Source: Roseicyclus sediminis (GTDB lineage Bacteria; Pseudomonadota; Alphaproteobacteria; Rhodobacterales; Rhodobacteraceae). Taken from it: a DNA stretch of 64,000 bases. The notes below the pieces were generated by a model. The model searched no databases. It was not told the origin of the DNA and was given only the letters and a program-made list of their open reading frames with translations. Positions 25,562 to 34,549 of this stretch are shown here, one piece after another. The stretch spans positions 1 through 64,000 of the forward strand of contig NZ_JAOPHT010000014.1 of NCBI RefSeq assembly GCF_025515305.1, in the 5' to 3' direction. Every line of letters begins with the position of its first letter. Position 1 is the first letter of the stretch. Made by a program: the position numbers and the translations under genes.

Positions 25562-26457
25562 CTTGCCTCCTCCTTTTTCAGTTCCTCGGAAATCTTCACC
25601 GCAAGCGATCTTGTCCCGCGCCGGCCCGCCACGCCACGGAAGGCGCTGCGCCCGCCGATGCTGATGCTGACCGGTTGCGAGGCGTCGATATCAAGATCGA
25701 GCTTGCTGCCCGGCTTCCAATCAAGCGCCTCGCCCAATCGAACCCGGCCTTGCCCGAGTACGGCGGTAACCGTGACATCGGCCGAAGTGATCATGCGGGA
25801 CAACTCGGCGCGCCATCCCTCCGACTCCCGAATGAGCGACGGACCCGCCGGTCGAGACAGCAAGTCGATATCTGCCCCGAAAAGGGCGAAGGGCATCAGC
25901 ACCTCGAGTGTGCCGACATCTCCATCGAGATCGAGCCCGAACGACGCAACGACACAGCGTTCATGGGGCAACCCGATATCGATATCTTCAAGTGTGTCTT
26001 TCAGTTCCAACGCCCGTCCCGAGAGTTTGCGCACCCCCGAAAGCTGTTCGGCCAATGCCGCGACCGCGCGGTCGAGCATCCTCAAGCCTATGCGCCTCTC
26101 GATTGGCGACAGACGGCGGGTTTCCAGGTTTTCCTCATCGGGACCGCTCGGCAGGAGCCGGTTGACCAGTCGGCCCAACACGGCCGGGTCGACCCGGACA
26201 TGGAATACCCCCGACCATGGGCGCGCCTCGGCAACCACACAAAGCCCGCTACTACCCGACGCGGCCTTGCCGCACGTGACGTAAGAGGTCTTCTGGAGCC
26301 AGGACACCACATTTCCGCGGCCCTGCTCGGACAATACCGAGCCCAGAGCGACCCCGAAACTCGACAAGGCAGCATCGAGCCTCTCCAGCCGGACAGGTTG
26401 CGCCGCCGCCGCGCGGATCATCAGCTCCTCGACCGACAGATCGTTCGACTTGCTCAC
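25558..26457 (-). CDS. fliM: Flagellar motor switch protein FliM
   Basis: C-ring component that transmits rotation switching. 299 residues from the GTG start, which has GGTGGGGA upstream and sits just after fliL. The middle domain and the C-terminal SpoA-like domain (VTAVLGQGRVRLGEALDWKPGSKLDLDI...VSISIGGRSAFRGVAGRRG) are recognisable. The N-terminus (SKSNDLSVEELMIRAAAAQPVR) lacks the usual LSQxEIDALL-type CheY-binding segment. It is shorter and more divergent than enteric FliM. Confidence 0.86.
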   Translation of the reverse strand: MSKSNDLSVEELMIRAAAAQPVRLERLDAALSSFGVALGSVLSEQGRGNVVSWLQKTSYVTCGKAASGSSGLCVVAEARPWSGVFHVRVDPAVLGRLVNRLLPSGPDEENLETRRLSPIERRIGLRMLDRAVAALAEQLSGVRKLSGRALELKDTLEDIDIGLPHERCVVASFGLDLDGDVGTLEVLMPFALFGADIDLLSRPAGPSLIRESEGWRAELSRMITSADVTVTAVLGQGRVRLGEALDWKPGSKLDLDIDASQPVSISIGGRSAFRGVAGRRGTRSLAVKISEELKKEEAR

Positions 26458-26470
26458 CGCTTCCCCACCT

Positions 26471-27007
26471 TCATTGGATGACCAGGTCCACAACGAGAAG
26501 CTCACGCGGGGCGTCTGTCTCGGCGAGGCTACGGGCACGATGCAGAAGTTCCGAGCGGAGCCGCGCAAGCCCCGCCGAACCGCTCAGGTCGCTTTCATTC
26601 AGCAGGCGAAGGTAGTCGACAAAGGCGTCGCGAATATATGGCTGCCTTTCCAGAACACGGCCCGCACCTTCGACGCCCTCGTCGTAGGCGATGGCGAGAT
26701 TGAGTTTCAGGAACCGCTGCGCCCGCACACCGGATGCCGTCGTCGCGGAGATGTTCACGATGATCTCCCGCAATGGAACCAGCGTGAGCTCCTCCGCCAT
26801 CCCCTCGGCGGCCGCAATCTCGATCCCTTCCTCAACGGAAGCGTCGGCATCAACGGACTGGTGGGACATGTCGTCGGCAACCGAAAAGAAGTGGAGGTAT
26901 GCAGCAGCACCAGCGGCCACCAGGGCGAGAGCCGGTAATGCGAACATGACGACGCGCCCTCGCACGGATCTCTTGGATTTGTCGCTACTGGGATCCCGCT
27001 CGCTCAT
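26471..27007 (-). CDS. fliL: Flagellar basal body-associated protein FliL
   Basis: 178 residues: cytoplasmic basic N-terminus, one membrane helix (VVMFALPALALVAAGAAAYLHFF), then the periplasmic FliL domain (LVPLREIIVNISATTASGVRAQRFLKLNLAIAYDEG; ending in RELLVVDLVIQ). FliL rings surround and stabilise the MotAB stator. First gene of a minus-strand unit with fliM, a DUF gene and motE; divergent from fliF across about 135 bases with two notable sequence elements. Confidence 0.88.
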   Translation of the reverse strand: MSERDPSSDKSKRSVRGRVVMFALPALALVAAGAAAYLHFFSVADDMSHQSVDADASVEEGIEIAAAEGMAEELTLVPLREIIVNISATTASGVRAQRFLKLNLAIAYDEGVEGAGRVLERQPYIRDAFVDYLRLLNESDLSGSAGLARLRSELLHRARSLAETDAPRELLVVDLVIQ

Positions 27008-27051
27008 CGAACGTACCTTTCGGAACTTGAGGATACACTACATGCAGTTAC

Positions 27052-27063
27052 AAGGATTACAAG
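27052..27063 (-). promoter_or_regulatory. 12-base element shared with the flagellin promoter region
   Basis: AAGGATTACAAG (minus strand CTTGTAATCCTT) lies 45 bases upstream of fliL. The identical 12 bases occur at 34563-34574, about 100 bases upstream of fliC, in the same orientation relative to the gene. The CTTG core resembles the element before flgB, flgF and motB. Confidence 0.4.
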
Positions 27064-27081
27064 ATTAAATCTTGATTTAAT
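27064..27081. promoter_or_regulatory. 18-base AT-rich inverted repeat between fliL and fliF
   Basis: ATTAAATC-TT-GATTTAAT is a perfect eight-base inverted repeat with a two-base centre. It contains two TTAA half-sites, but with eight rather than seven bases between them, so it is not a canonical CtrA box. It lies about 60 bases from both divergent starts and is a good operator candidate. Confidence 0.45.
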
Positions 27082-27141
27082 TTTTGCCGGATGTAGAAGA
27101 TATTCCACATTTATTGTTGATCGTCAGCCCAGGTCAGGCTC

Positions 27142-28788
27142 TTGCAGGCTCTTCTCGACAATCTCAACGCGCTGGGGCGCAGGAGGCTTATCTTTCTGGG
27201 CGGGGTTGGCTTTGCCCTGGTGATGGCCGTCCTCCTGGGCGTGAGCTACACGCTTACCCCCACCTATGCGCCACTCTACAGCGAGCTCTCGCCTGCAAGC
27301 GCGAGCCGAGTGGTCAGCTCCCTCGAGCAGGCGGGCTTTCGTGTTTCGGTTTCCCGCGACGGGTCTGTCGTCAGCGTGCCCCAGGAGGACATCGCGCGCG
27401 CACGGATGGCGCTGGCCGACGCCGGTCTGCCCACGGAAGGTTCGCCCGGATGGGAGTTGTTCGACACGAATACCGGCCTCGGCATGAACACCTTTCTCCA
27501 GCGGGTGAACCGGTTGAGGGCGCTCGAGGGTGAACTCGCGCGCTCAATCCAGACGATCGACGGGATCGAGGCCGCGCGCGTCCATCTCGTCCTGCCGGAG
27601 CGCGAGGCGTTTTCCCGCACGAGGCCCGAGCCGTCGGCTTCCGTCATCATCCGCAGCAGGCTGGGCGACAGCGTCAGCCGGAGGCAGGCCATCGCGATCC
27701 GAGCGCTGGTTGCCTCTGCCGTGCCCGATCTCGCGCCCGGTCGGATCACCGTTCTTTCGGCCACCGGCGAGACCATCCTCGCCGAGGACGACCAGGAGAC
27801 GCCGGCCTCCATGCTCCAGTCGCGCAAGGTCGCCCTCGAGGAACGGATGTCGGAAAACATCATGAGCATCCTCAGCGCCCGCGTCGGCACCGGCAATGCG
27901 CGCGTGCAGGTCAACGTGGACCTGACCTCGACCCGAAGCATCACGCGATCGGAGACCTTCGACCCCGAACAGCAGGTTGTCCGTTCCACGGAAACGCGCG
28001 AGGAATCCGGGCGCGATCAACGTCCCGGATCGCAGGAGGTGGGCGTCGGAAGCAATCTGCCCGACGATTTCGGAGGCACTGCGGCGACGGGCGAACTCAA
28101 CGAAACGCAGCGCACCGACGAGATCGTCAACTACGAGATCGGCTCGACCTTGACCGAGATGGTCTCAGAGCCCGGCGCGATAGAACGGATATCGGTCGCC
28201 GTTCTCGTGGATGGAATATACACCGAGGACGCCGCAGGCGAGTTGGTGTTCGTGCCGCGCGACGAGGCCGAGCTGAACCGCCTTGAGGAGCTGGTGAGGG
28301 CCGCGGTCGGGTTCAACGCGCAACGCGGGGATACGGTCTCGGTAGAGAGCCTGCAGTTCGTCGATATCGTGCAAACCGTCGGCGACCCCGTCGGCTCGTC
28401 CTTCAGCTCGATACTGATGCAAAGCGTACCCACGATCCTGCGAGGTGTCTTCGCCCTGGCCATCGTCGCGGCAGTCCTTTCGCTCGGCCTGAGGCCCGCG
28501 CTCAAGATCCTTGCCACGCGCCTGGACCCCCCGCCCGCTTCCGGTCCGGCGCAATTGGAAGCCGACGGTGTTCCACCAAACAGGCCACAAATCGCAAGCG
28601 CCGAGAACGTCATGGGCGGCGCGACCGTACTGATGCCGTCCGGTGAAATAGGGTCCTCAGATACCATTCGCGTATCCTCGGTCGTGGGCGACATCTCTCG
28701 TCAGAGCGTCAGGCAGGCATCCGCCCTGGTGATCCAACAACCCGATGAAACGCTCCGCACCGTGAAGGGCTGGCTAGTGGCGAAATGA
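27142..28788 (+). CDS. fliF: Flagellar MS-ring protein FliF
   Basis: 548-residue MS-ring subunit, the membrane base of the flagellum. TTG start with AGGTCAGG upstream; no in-frame ATG fits better. Two membrane helices flank the periplasmic part (IFLGGVGFALVMAVLLG near residue 20; TILRGVFALAIVAAVLSLGL near 440). Ring-building motifs are YAPLYSELSPASASRVVSSLEQAGF and GWELFDTNTGLGMNTFLQRVNRLRALEGELARSIQ. The C-terminal FliG-binding tail (VIQQPDETLRTVKGWL) is present. It starts the fliF-fliH-fliN-fliP-fliG operon. Confidence 0.96.
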   Translation: MQALLDNLNALGRRRLIFLGGVGFALVMAVLLGVSYTLTPTYAPLYSELSPASASRVVSSLEQAGFRVSVSRDGSVVSVPQEDIARARMALADAGLPTEGSPGWELFDTNTGLGMNTFLQRVNRLRALEGELARSIQTIDGIEAARVHLVLPEREAFSRTRPEPSASVIIRSRLGDSVSRRQAIAIRALVASAVPDLAPGRITVLSATGETILAEDDQETPASMLQSRKVALEERMSENIMSILSARVGTGNARVQVNVDLTSTRSITRSETFDPEQQVVRSTETREESGRDQRPGSQEVGVGSNLPDDFGGTAATGELNETQRTDEIVNYEIGSTLTEMVSEPGAIERISVAVLVDGIYTEDAAGELVFVPRDEAELNRLEELVRAAVGFNAQRGDTVSVESLQFVDIVQTVGDPVGSSFSSILMQSVPTILRGVFALAIVAAVLSLGLRPALKILATRLDPPPASGPAQLEADGVPPNRPQIASAENVMGGATVLMPSGEIGSSDTIRVSSVVGDISRQSVRQASALVIQQPDETLRTVKGWLVAK

Positions 28789-29474
28789 TGCAGAAGAACG
28801 CGATGGGATACTTGTTCGACCGAGATTTCGACGCGGAAACGTCGGACGGCTTCATGGCGCCGTGCGACACGGCAGCACCGATCTACACCGAAGACGAACT
28901 GCACGCGGCGGAATGGGCCGCCCGTGCCGAGGGCTTCGAGGCCGGACGGGCGCATGGCAAGACCGAGGCCCTCGAGGCGGCTGCGGCAGCCAGAGCCGCG
29001 GAAAGGCATGACGCGCTCGTCACCCTCGCCGCCCAAATGCAGGAACTCTGCGCGGGTGCGGTGGATCATCGAACCGCGCTCGAAACCCAGATGACGGAAT
29101 TCGCAATCGTCGCTTGCGAACGGATCGTTCCCGAGATCCTGCGGACCCGGTCGACCGATCGTGCGGCCGCCGAGGTCCGGCGTTGTCTCGGGCTCATCAT
29201 GGGTTCCACGAGGATCCGGGTGTTCCTTTCGCAAAGGGCGCTCGAGGAGCATCGCGGGATCATCGAGGAGACGGTCCGGGACCGCCATGCCGGGGTTGCG
29301 CTGGAACTCTCGTCGGATCCGGCCCTGGCAGACGGGGATGCACGCGTCGAGTGGGATAATGGCGTGATGGACTACAGCTTCGGCCAGATCGCGGAACAGC
29401 TCCTTGACGCGCTCCGCCAAACGCGGCCGGCACCTGCCAAGACGACCGAAAAGGGGAGAGTGGCGCATGGCTGA
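28785..29474 (+). CDS. fliH: Flagellar assembly protein FliH-like
   Basis: 229 residues, overlapping fliF by four bases. Ala/Glu-rich central helix with Gly-spaced heptads (EWAARAEGFEAGRAHGKTEALEAAAAARAAER), typical of the FliH stalk, and a C-terminal domain with RIRVFLSQRALEEHRGIIEE and GDARVEWDNGVMDYSFGQIAEQ that matches FliH/YscL. It should hold FliI at the export gate. Confidence 0.8.
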   Translation: MMQKNAMGYLFDRDFDAETSDGFMAPCDTAAPIYTEDELHAAEWAARAEGFEAGRAHGKTEALEAAAAARAAERHDALVTLAAQMQELCAGAVDHRTALETQMTEFAIVACERIVPEILRTRSTDRAAAEVRRCLGLIMGSTRIRVFLSQRALEEHRGIIEETVRDRHAGVALELSSDPALADGDARVEWDNGVMDYSFGQIAEQLLDALRQTRPAPAKTTEKGRVAHG

Positions 29475-29886
29475 GAACACGAAGACGGCGTCGGCCGGGA
29501 AGAAAACCGCAGATCCGGTCGCCGCGACGGCCGAGGAGGGCGCAGAGGCGCGGCCCGAAACATCGGCCGGACCGTTGTTCGAAGAGATCGTGCCGGAACC
29601 CGATGACAGGCAAGAACCCGTCGGTCAGCGTGCCAATCGTGGCATCGAAGCCATGTTGAACGTGCAGATGGACGTGCAGGTCGTTCTGGGCCACGCGCGC
29701 ATGCCGATCGCGGAGGTGCTGAAACTGGGGCGCGGTTCGGTTGTCGACCTCGACCGGCGCATCGGCGACATGGTCGACATCGTCGTGAACGACATGCTCG
29801 TCGCACGCGGCAATCTTGTGCAGACCGAGGGCGACCGGATCGGCGTGACGCTGACGGAAATCATGCGGATCCCCGCAAACGACTGA
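29467..29886 (+). CDS. fliN: Flagellar motor switch protein FliN
   Basis: 139 residues from ATG 29467, which overlaps fliH by eight bases. The C-terminal SpoA domain is clear: MLNVQMDVQVVLGHARMPIAEVLKLGRGSVVDLDRRIGDMVDIVVNDMLVARG, then the terminal VTLTEIMRIPAND. The N-terminal 45 residues are a low-complexity Ala/Glu-rich extension. Completes the C ring with FliM and FliG. Confidence 0.93.
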   Translation: MAENTKTASAGKKTADPVAATAEEGAEARPETSAGPLFEEIVPEPDDRQEPVGQRANRGIEAMLNVQMDVQVVLGHARMPIAEVLKLGRGSVVDLDRRIGDMVDIVVNDMLVARGNLVQTEGDRIGVTLTEIMRIPAND

Positions 29887-29894
29887 GGATCGTA

Positions 29895-30743
29895 GTGGAA
29901 AAGCATCGTCGGTCCTTGCCATTTCTGCCGGTAGTCTGCCAGTTCCGGTACATTCTGGCGGCCGTTGCAGCGCTGGTCCTGCTGGTGCAAACGGCCAGCG
30001 CCCAAGATGCAGGCGGGCTTCTCGACGATCTCGCCGGGGTGCTGGGCGAAGCGCCGGAAGGTTCCGACGAGCGGGCGACCCTGAGCGGCCGGATCATTCA
30101 GCTCATCGCGTTGACCACGGTTCTCAGCGTCGCGCCCGGACTGCTGATAATGATGACGAGTTTCACCCGTTTCGTCATCGTTCTGGCAATCCTTCGTTCG
30201 GCCCTCGGCCTGAACCAGACCCCACCCAACATCGTCTTGACCAGCATGGCGCTGTTCATGACGTTTTTCGTGATGCAGCCAGTGTTCGAAGACGCGTGGG
30301 AACGCGGCGTTCAGCCTCTGATCGAGAACGAACTTTCCGAAGAGGAAGCCATAGCGCGCATCGGCGAGCCATTCAAAATATTCATGTTCGCCAACACGCG
30401 GCCGCAAGACCTCGAGCTTTTTCAGGATATTGCAGCCCGGGCGGATGGGGTCGAGGCCGCCCCCCTCCCCGACACAGCTGAGGCCGCAGCCTGGCGTTCG
30501 CTGATCCCCGCCTTCATGATCTCGGAACTGCGGCGCGCGTTCACGATCGGTTTCCTGATTTTTCTGCCGTTTCTCGCCATCGACCTTATCGTCGCGTCGA
30601 TCCTGATGAGCGCTGGCATGATGATGCTTCCACCGGTCCTGATTTCCTTGCCTTTCAAGATAATCTTCTTCGTCCTGATCGACGGTTGGTACATGCTGGC
30701 TGGAAGTCTGGTCGAAAGCTATGCCCCCTTGATCTCACCATAG
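29895..30743 (+). CDS. fliP: Flagellar export gate protein FliP
   Basis: 282 residues, GTG start with GAGGA upstream. A cleavable signal peptide (YILAAVAALVLLVQTASAQ) and the FliP core: MMTSFTRFVIVLAILRSALGLNQTPPN, TFFVMQP, LIPAFMISELRRAFTIGFLIFLPFLAIDLIVASILMSAGMMMLPPVLISLPFKI are all standard. Forms the core of the export gate with FliQ and FliR, which are encoded 10 kb upstream. Confidence 0.96.
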   Translation: MEKHRRSLPFLPVVCQFRYILAAVAALVLLVQTASAQDAGGLLDDLAGVLGEAPEGSDERATLSGRIIQLIALTTVLSVAPGLLIMMTSFTRFVIVLAILRSALGLNQTPPNIVLTSMALFMTFFVMQPVFEDAWERGVQPLIENELSEEEAIARIGEPFKIFMFANTRPQDLELFQDIAARADGVEAAPLPDTAEAAAWRSLIPAFMISELRRAFTIGFLIFLPFLAIDLIVASILMSAGMMMLPPVLISLPFKIIFFVLIDGWYMLAGSLVESYAPLISP

Positions 30744-30769
30744 CGATCGCACTCCCCAAGGAATGCCGA

Positions 30770-31810
30770 ATGACTTCGATCCGCCACAGCACCACACGCG
30801 AGACACCCCCGCCCCGGCGTCTGAATGGCCCGGAAAAGGTGGCCATACTTCTACTGTGCCTGGGCGAGGAACGCGGATCGGAGGTGATGCAGCGTCTCGA
30901 TGAATCCGAGCTTCAGCGCATCGGTCGCGCGATGTCGCAGTTGGGCCCGATCCCGGCCGAGCTGGCCGAGGCCGTCCTGGCCGAGTTCACGGAAACGGTC
31001 GCAGCGGGCGGGGTACCGCCAGACACCTTCGAGGCAGCCCGCAACATGCTGGGTTCGTTCATGCCGGAGGAAAAAGTCAACGAAATGCTGGGCGCGGTCG
31101 CCACGCCGTCACGCGAAAACGACATCTGGAAACGGCTTAACCAGATCGATGAACGGGTCTTGGCACGACACTTCGCGGAAGAGAAGGTCGCGACGGTGGC
31201 GACGATCCTCTATTGCCTTTCGCCGGACTTCGCCGCGCGCGTTCTTCCCCTCCTCGAAGAAGACAAGATGCTGCGGGTGATCGAGTGGATGATGCGGATG
31301 GACGAGCCGCCGGATCACCTCATGGAAGAGATCGAGGCCGCACTCCAACTGGATGTTCTGGACGCCGGCGAGGACAAGACGGCCGTCAGCGCTCGTAAAC
31401 GCATGGCCGACATCTTCAACAAGCTCGACCCTTCGCTATTCGAAAACGTGTCCGCCCAGTTGGTCGAACGCGCGCCCGAGGAGTTTGGAGCCATCAGGAA
31501 ACGCATGTTCACGTTCGACGACATGGTTCGGATAGGCGGCCATGATATTGGCCGGATCATCCGCGGCATGTCCGGCAACACGGTCCCACTGGCACTCAAG
31601 GGCGCCCGCGAGGAGTTGCGGGAGCACTTCTATGCCGCTCTTCCCGGGCGCTCGCGTGAAATGCTGATCGAGGAACTGGAAAACATGGGGCCTGTCCGGG
31701 CCCGCGACGTGCGGGAGGCGCAAAACGCCATGGTCGATTACGCCCTCGAACTGATCGCAGCCAAGGTCATCCAGCTACCGGATGAAGACGAAGAAGAACT
31801 CATCGACTGA
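30770..31810 (+). CDS. fliG: Flagellar motor switch protein FliG
   Basis: 346 residues from ATG 30770 (AAGGAA upstream). FliG-N (GPEKVAILLLCLGEERGSEVMQRLDESELQRIGRAM), FliG-M (TVATILYCLSPDFAARVLPLLEE with the EHPQ-region equivalent weakly conserved) and FliG-C with the charged torque helix region (MFTFDDMVRIGGHDIGRIIRGMSGNTVPLALKGA). It is the rotor partner of MotA. Last gene of the fliF operon, convergent with the DUF1217 gene. Confidence 0.94.
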   Translation: MTSIRHSTTRETPPPRRLNGPEKVAILLLCLGEERGSEVMQRLDESELQRIGRAMSQLGPIPAELAEAVLAEFTETVAAGGVPPDTFEAARNMLGSFMPEEKVNEMLGAVATPSRENDIWKRLNQIDERVLARHFAEEKVATVATILYCLSPDFAARVLPLLEEDKMLRVIEWMMRMDEPPDHLMEEIEAALQLDVLDAGEDKTAVSARKRMADIFNKLDPSLFENVSAQLVERAPEEFGAIRKRMFTFDDMVRIGGHDIGRIIRGMSGNTVPLALKGAREELREHFYAALPGRSREMLIEELENMGPVRARDVREAQNAMVDYALELIAAKVIQLPDEDEEELID

Positions 31811-31812
31811 TG

Positions 31813-31833
31813 GAGGGAAGCGCCGCATCCCTC
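31813..31833. terminator. Possible bidirectional terminator between fliG and the DUF1217 gene
   Basis: GAGGGA (31813-31818) and TCCCTC (31828-31833) form a six-base-pair stem with a nine-base loop in the short convergent gap. No strong T tract follows on either strand, so the assignment is weak. Confidence 0.3.
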
Positions 31834-32647
31834 AGCCATAGGGGCGAGAGGGAACGCTTTGGATCGCGCCGATGTCAATGGTCAACGGCGCGAAACTGCC
31901 GTTTGCAGTCGTCGATAAGAGCTGCACTGCCGCGTTCTGCGAGGCTCGGGACGTATCGAGAGCGTCGCTCAGGATCACGTATTTCCTGACCAGCTTGTCC
32001 ACGGCGGCAGGGTCCTTGAGCGTCGCCAAGTCAAGCCGTGAGCTGATGAGGCTTGCCTGCCGGTCGATGTCGAGTGTGCCCACAGACTCCGGCAAGCCCA
32101 GCGCGAGCCGAACCACTGCACCCATTTGCCGATCCTTGAGGATGTCGAGCGGAGTCTCGACTGCCGCGGCCTTGCGCTTGAATTCCAACGCCGCGCCAAG
32201 CGCCTCGTTCTGAGCCGCCTGGTCATTGATGAAGACGGTTTCGAGATAGCGATCGACAATTCCCTCCTGCCAGGCCGGATTGCCTGTGTTCGGGTTCGCA
32301 GTGCCTCCGTTCTCGAAGCCCAGGGCGAGGTACATTTCGCGGAAACGTGGATCGGTGAGGCGATTGACCAGGGCCGTCCGATCGTTCAGGTCGCTTTCCA
32401 GCATGCGGCGCATGAGCGCCTTGCCAAAGATCTGGTCCTCGAGGTCGAAAGCCTTCATCACGAAGACATACAGGTCCCGGTTTTCCACCAGTTGCTTGAC
32501 CGTCGAGATTTCCGCGATCTGCTCTCGGAAGGTCTCGATGCCCCTCGCATGAACAGGCGTATCGCGCAGGACGGATATCTGCCGGTCCCGCGTTGCTTCG
32601 GCGATCTTCAGCGCCAGCGGCGTGCTCATCCCTCCGAGCGGGATCAT
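31832..32647 (-). CDS. DUF1217 flagellar-cluster protein
   Basis: 271 residues, largely helical, with the DUF1217 pattern (EISTVKQLVENRDLYVFVMKAFDLEDQIFGKALMRRMLESDLNDRTALVNRLTDPRFREMY). Such proteins occur in alphaproteobacterial flagellar loci, but their role is undefined; they are thought to be linked to filament or hook-junction assembly. Its start overlaps the flbT stop by four bases, so it is the last gene of the flaF-flbT unit. Confidence 0.78.
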   Translation of the reverse strand: MIPLGGMSTPLALKIAEATRDRQISVLRDTPVHARGIETFREQIAEISTVKQLVENRDLYVFVMKAFDLEDQIFGKALMRRMLESDLNDRTALVNRLTDPRFREMYLALGFENGGTANPNTGNPAWQEGIVDRYLETVFINDQAAQNEALGAALEFKRKAAAVETPLDILKDRQMGAVVRLALGLPESVGTLDIDRQASLISSRLDLATLKDPAAVDKLVRKYVILSDALDTSRASQNAAVQLLSTTANGSFAPLTIDIGAIQSVPSRPYG

Positions 32648-33084
32648 GGCGACGCCGCCAAGTGCGCCTCCCGCGCCGTGGCCGCCCGTTTCACGGAGGT
32701 GGCAAGGAGTACTTGCTCGCGGGCAAGCAGCGGGCGCAATTCCGAAAGCGCTCGATAGTAGTCCATCTGGCTCACGCAGTTCGCAGCTTCGAAAACGTGA
32801 CGCACATGTCCCGGCCCGAAGACGGTTGCGAGCACGGCGAGTTGGCTTTGGATCTCCGGGACGAGCTTTTCGCGCAACTCCGCTTTGATAAGGGCGGTCT
32901 GGATAAGGTAGTAGACCCGACTGACGGGCGTCGCGACCTCGTCCTGCCCAAGCAGGTCCTTGCCACGGATCACATCGGCATGCTGGCTCTCGATCGTAAG
33001 GACATGGCGCCGGTTTGAGTTACGGATCACGCAACCATTGATCACCACGCATTCGTCCGGCTTGAGCGTCAGCTTGAGAGGCAT
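32644..33084 (-). CDS. flbT: Flagellin synthesis post-transcriptional regulator FlbT
   Basis: 146 residues with the FlbT N-terminus MPLKLTLKPDECVVINGCVIRNSNRRHVLTIES and the conserved RVYYLIQTALI region. In Caulobacter FlbT binds flagellin mRNA and limits its translation until the hook is complete. Located two bases after flaF and just downstream of fliC, the expected arrangement. Confidence 0.93.
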   Translation of the reverse strand: MPLKLTLKPDECVVINGCVIRNSNRRHVLTIESQHADVIRGKDLLGQDEVATPVSRVYYLIQTALIKAELREKLVPEIQSQLAVLATVFGPGHVRHVFEAANCVSQMDYYRALSELRPLLAREQVLLATSVKRAATAREAHLAASP

Positions 33085-33085
33085 G

Positions 33086-33493
33086 TCAGTTTTCCTCCGC
33101 GCGTGGCCCGGGCGTCTGGCCGGCCAGCCCAGCGGCTATGGCCCTGTTGGTTGAAACAAGCGCGGCGACGCCCTTTTCGCCACCGATCACCGCGTTGCTT
33201 TGCCGTTCGACCCAGAGGGCCAGGGAAATCAGGGCCGCTCTCAGATCCGGCGGAAGCTGATTGTTCGGATCGGCAAGGTCCAGTTTGAGCGCCGACCAGA
33301 ACATGATGTTCTCTGCAAGTGTCTCGCGGAGACCTTCCGAGAGAATCCGGAGCCGTTCCGATTGGTCCTGTGCGTGATCGTAGTCGGAGGCGCTGCGATC
33401 CATCTCGCCTGCAATCCTCAGGAGGATGCGGCGCTCGATGTCGCGCGGGTTCTCGGTTTCCCGGATATTGTTCTTGTAGGCTGCGACGCTCAT
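33086..33493 (-). CDS. flaF: Flagellar biosynthesis regulator FlaF
   Basis: 135 residues from the MSVAAYKNN start, matching FlaF (RETENPRDIERRILLRIAGEMDRS... LSEGLRETLAENIMFWSALKLDLADPNNQLPPDLRAALISLALWVERQ). FlaF promotes flagellin secretion or translation, opposing FlbT. A 10-residue upstream extension is open but unlikely. It lies about 130 bases after fliC, beyond a strong stem-loop. Confidence 0.93.
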   Translation of the reverse strand: MSVAAYKNNIRETENPRDIERRILLRIAGEMDRSASDYDHAQDQSERLRILSEGLRETLAENIMFWSALKLDLADPNNQLPPDLRAALISLALWVERQSNAVIGGEKGVAALVSTNRAIAAGLAGQTPGPRAEEN

Positions 33494-33577
33494 GGTACCT
33501 GCCCATTCCTTCTTGTGGCCCAACGGCTCGATTATTGTCTGTTCTTCAGCCAGGTTCGACCGGCTGTTTTGGTATTC

Positions 33578-33606
33578 GCGGGGCCCAAAGCGCCTCAGGG
33601 CCCCGC
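33578..33606 (-). terminator. Strong stem-loop after the flagellin gene
   Basis: GCGGGGCCC (33578-33586) pairs perfectly with GGGCCCCGC (33598-33606) around an 11-base loop, 22 bases after the fliC stop on the minus strand. Only a weak T-rich stretch follows, so it may act as a terminator, an attenuator that lowers flaF-flbT expression, or an mRNA 3'-end stabiliser. Confidence 0.65.
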
Positions 33607-33627
33607 TGTTGTGTTATCGGCCCGAGA

Positions 33628-34461
33628 TCACCGGAACAGGGCGAGGATGCTCTGCGGGTTCTGGTTCGCGATGGACAGGGATTGGGTCGCCAACTGCTGC
33701 TGCACCTGGAGCGCCTGGAGACGCGCGGCCTCTTCTTCCATGTTCGCATCGACCATTGCGCCGACGCCGGAATCCAGCACGTCGACCAACTCGGTGATGA
33801 ACGTCTGTTGCGTCTCGATGGCCTTTTCGGCCACGCCCAGCGCCGTTGCCTCCTGCATGATGGCCGTGAGAGCTGCGTCAGCAGCCTGAACGTCGGCTTC
33901 CACCGGAGTACCGGCCAGCACGGTCGCCGCGACGGTCTCGAGGGCGGTCACCTGGGCTTCAAGACCCGCGATCGTGAAATCCTGCGAGGTCACGTTCAGT
34001 GTCGCACCGGCACGAGCGATACCGGTCGTGACGGTCTTGGTCCCGGCCGAAGCGTCCAGAAGCAGGTTTTCCCCGTTGAACGAGGACTGGCTGATCGTGG
34101 TGCGCATCTGTTCGGTAAGCGCGGTGAGCTCCGATGCGACCGCAGCGTTGTCAACGCCGGGCTGGGATGCGAAGGCGACGCGCTCGACGAATTGCTGGGC
34201 GAGATCGGTCAGGGTTTCGGCACCGACCCGCGCGGTCGACATCGCGCCCTTTGCGAGAGCCATGCTCTCGTTGACGGCGGACAACATGCTGCTCTCCGAC
34301 CGCATCGTGGTTGCGATCTGGAAATAGGCGGCGTTGTCTTTGCCGGACTCGACCTTGAAGCCGCTCGAGATGCGGCCCTGGGTCTCGGTCATGTTGTTGT
34401 TGATGGTGCGAAGAGTGGACAGCGCATTCATCGCCGCCATGTTCGTGTTAATCGAAGACAT
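33628..34461 (-). CDS. fliC: Flagellin
   Basis: 277-residue filament protein, the only flagellin gene in the window. Conserved D0/D1 ends: SSINTNMAAMNALSTLRTINNNMTETQGRISSGFKVESGKDNAAYFQIATTMRSE at the N-terminus and VQQQLATQSLSIANQNPQSILALFR at the C-terminus, with a short variable centre. Compact length is typical of alphaproteobacteria. Upstream lie a TTAA-N7-TTAA box (34550-34564) and an element shared with fliL. Confidence 0.96.
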   Translation of the reverse strand: MSSINTNMAAMNALSTLRTINNNMTETQGRISSGFKVESGKDNAAYFQIATTMRSESSMLSAVNESMALAKGAMSTARVGAETLTDLAQQFVERVAFASQPGVDNAAVASELTALTEQMRTTISQSSFNGENLLLDASAGTKTVTTGIARAGATLNVTSQDFTIAGLEAQVTALETVAATVLAGTPVEADVQAADAALTAIMQEATALGVAEKAIETQQTFITELVDVLDSGVGAMVDANMEEEAARLQALQVQQQLATQSLSIANQNPQSILALFR

Positions 34462-34549
34462 TGCTTTCTCCAGTGCTTCGGTATGGGACTCTCGTCTTTC
34501 TGACGAGTAGGCGAGTTCTTGCTCGCACGATTGACTTTGTCCCTCACGG

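Noticed and set aside
27064-27081. CtrA box between fliL and fliF
   Set aside because: The two TTAA half-sites are eight bases apart, not seven; kept only as an inverted repeat.
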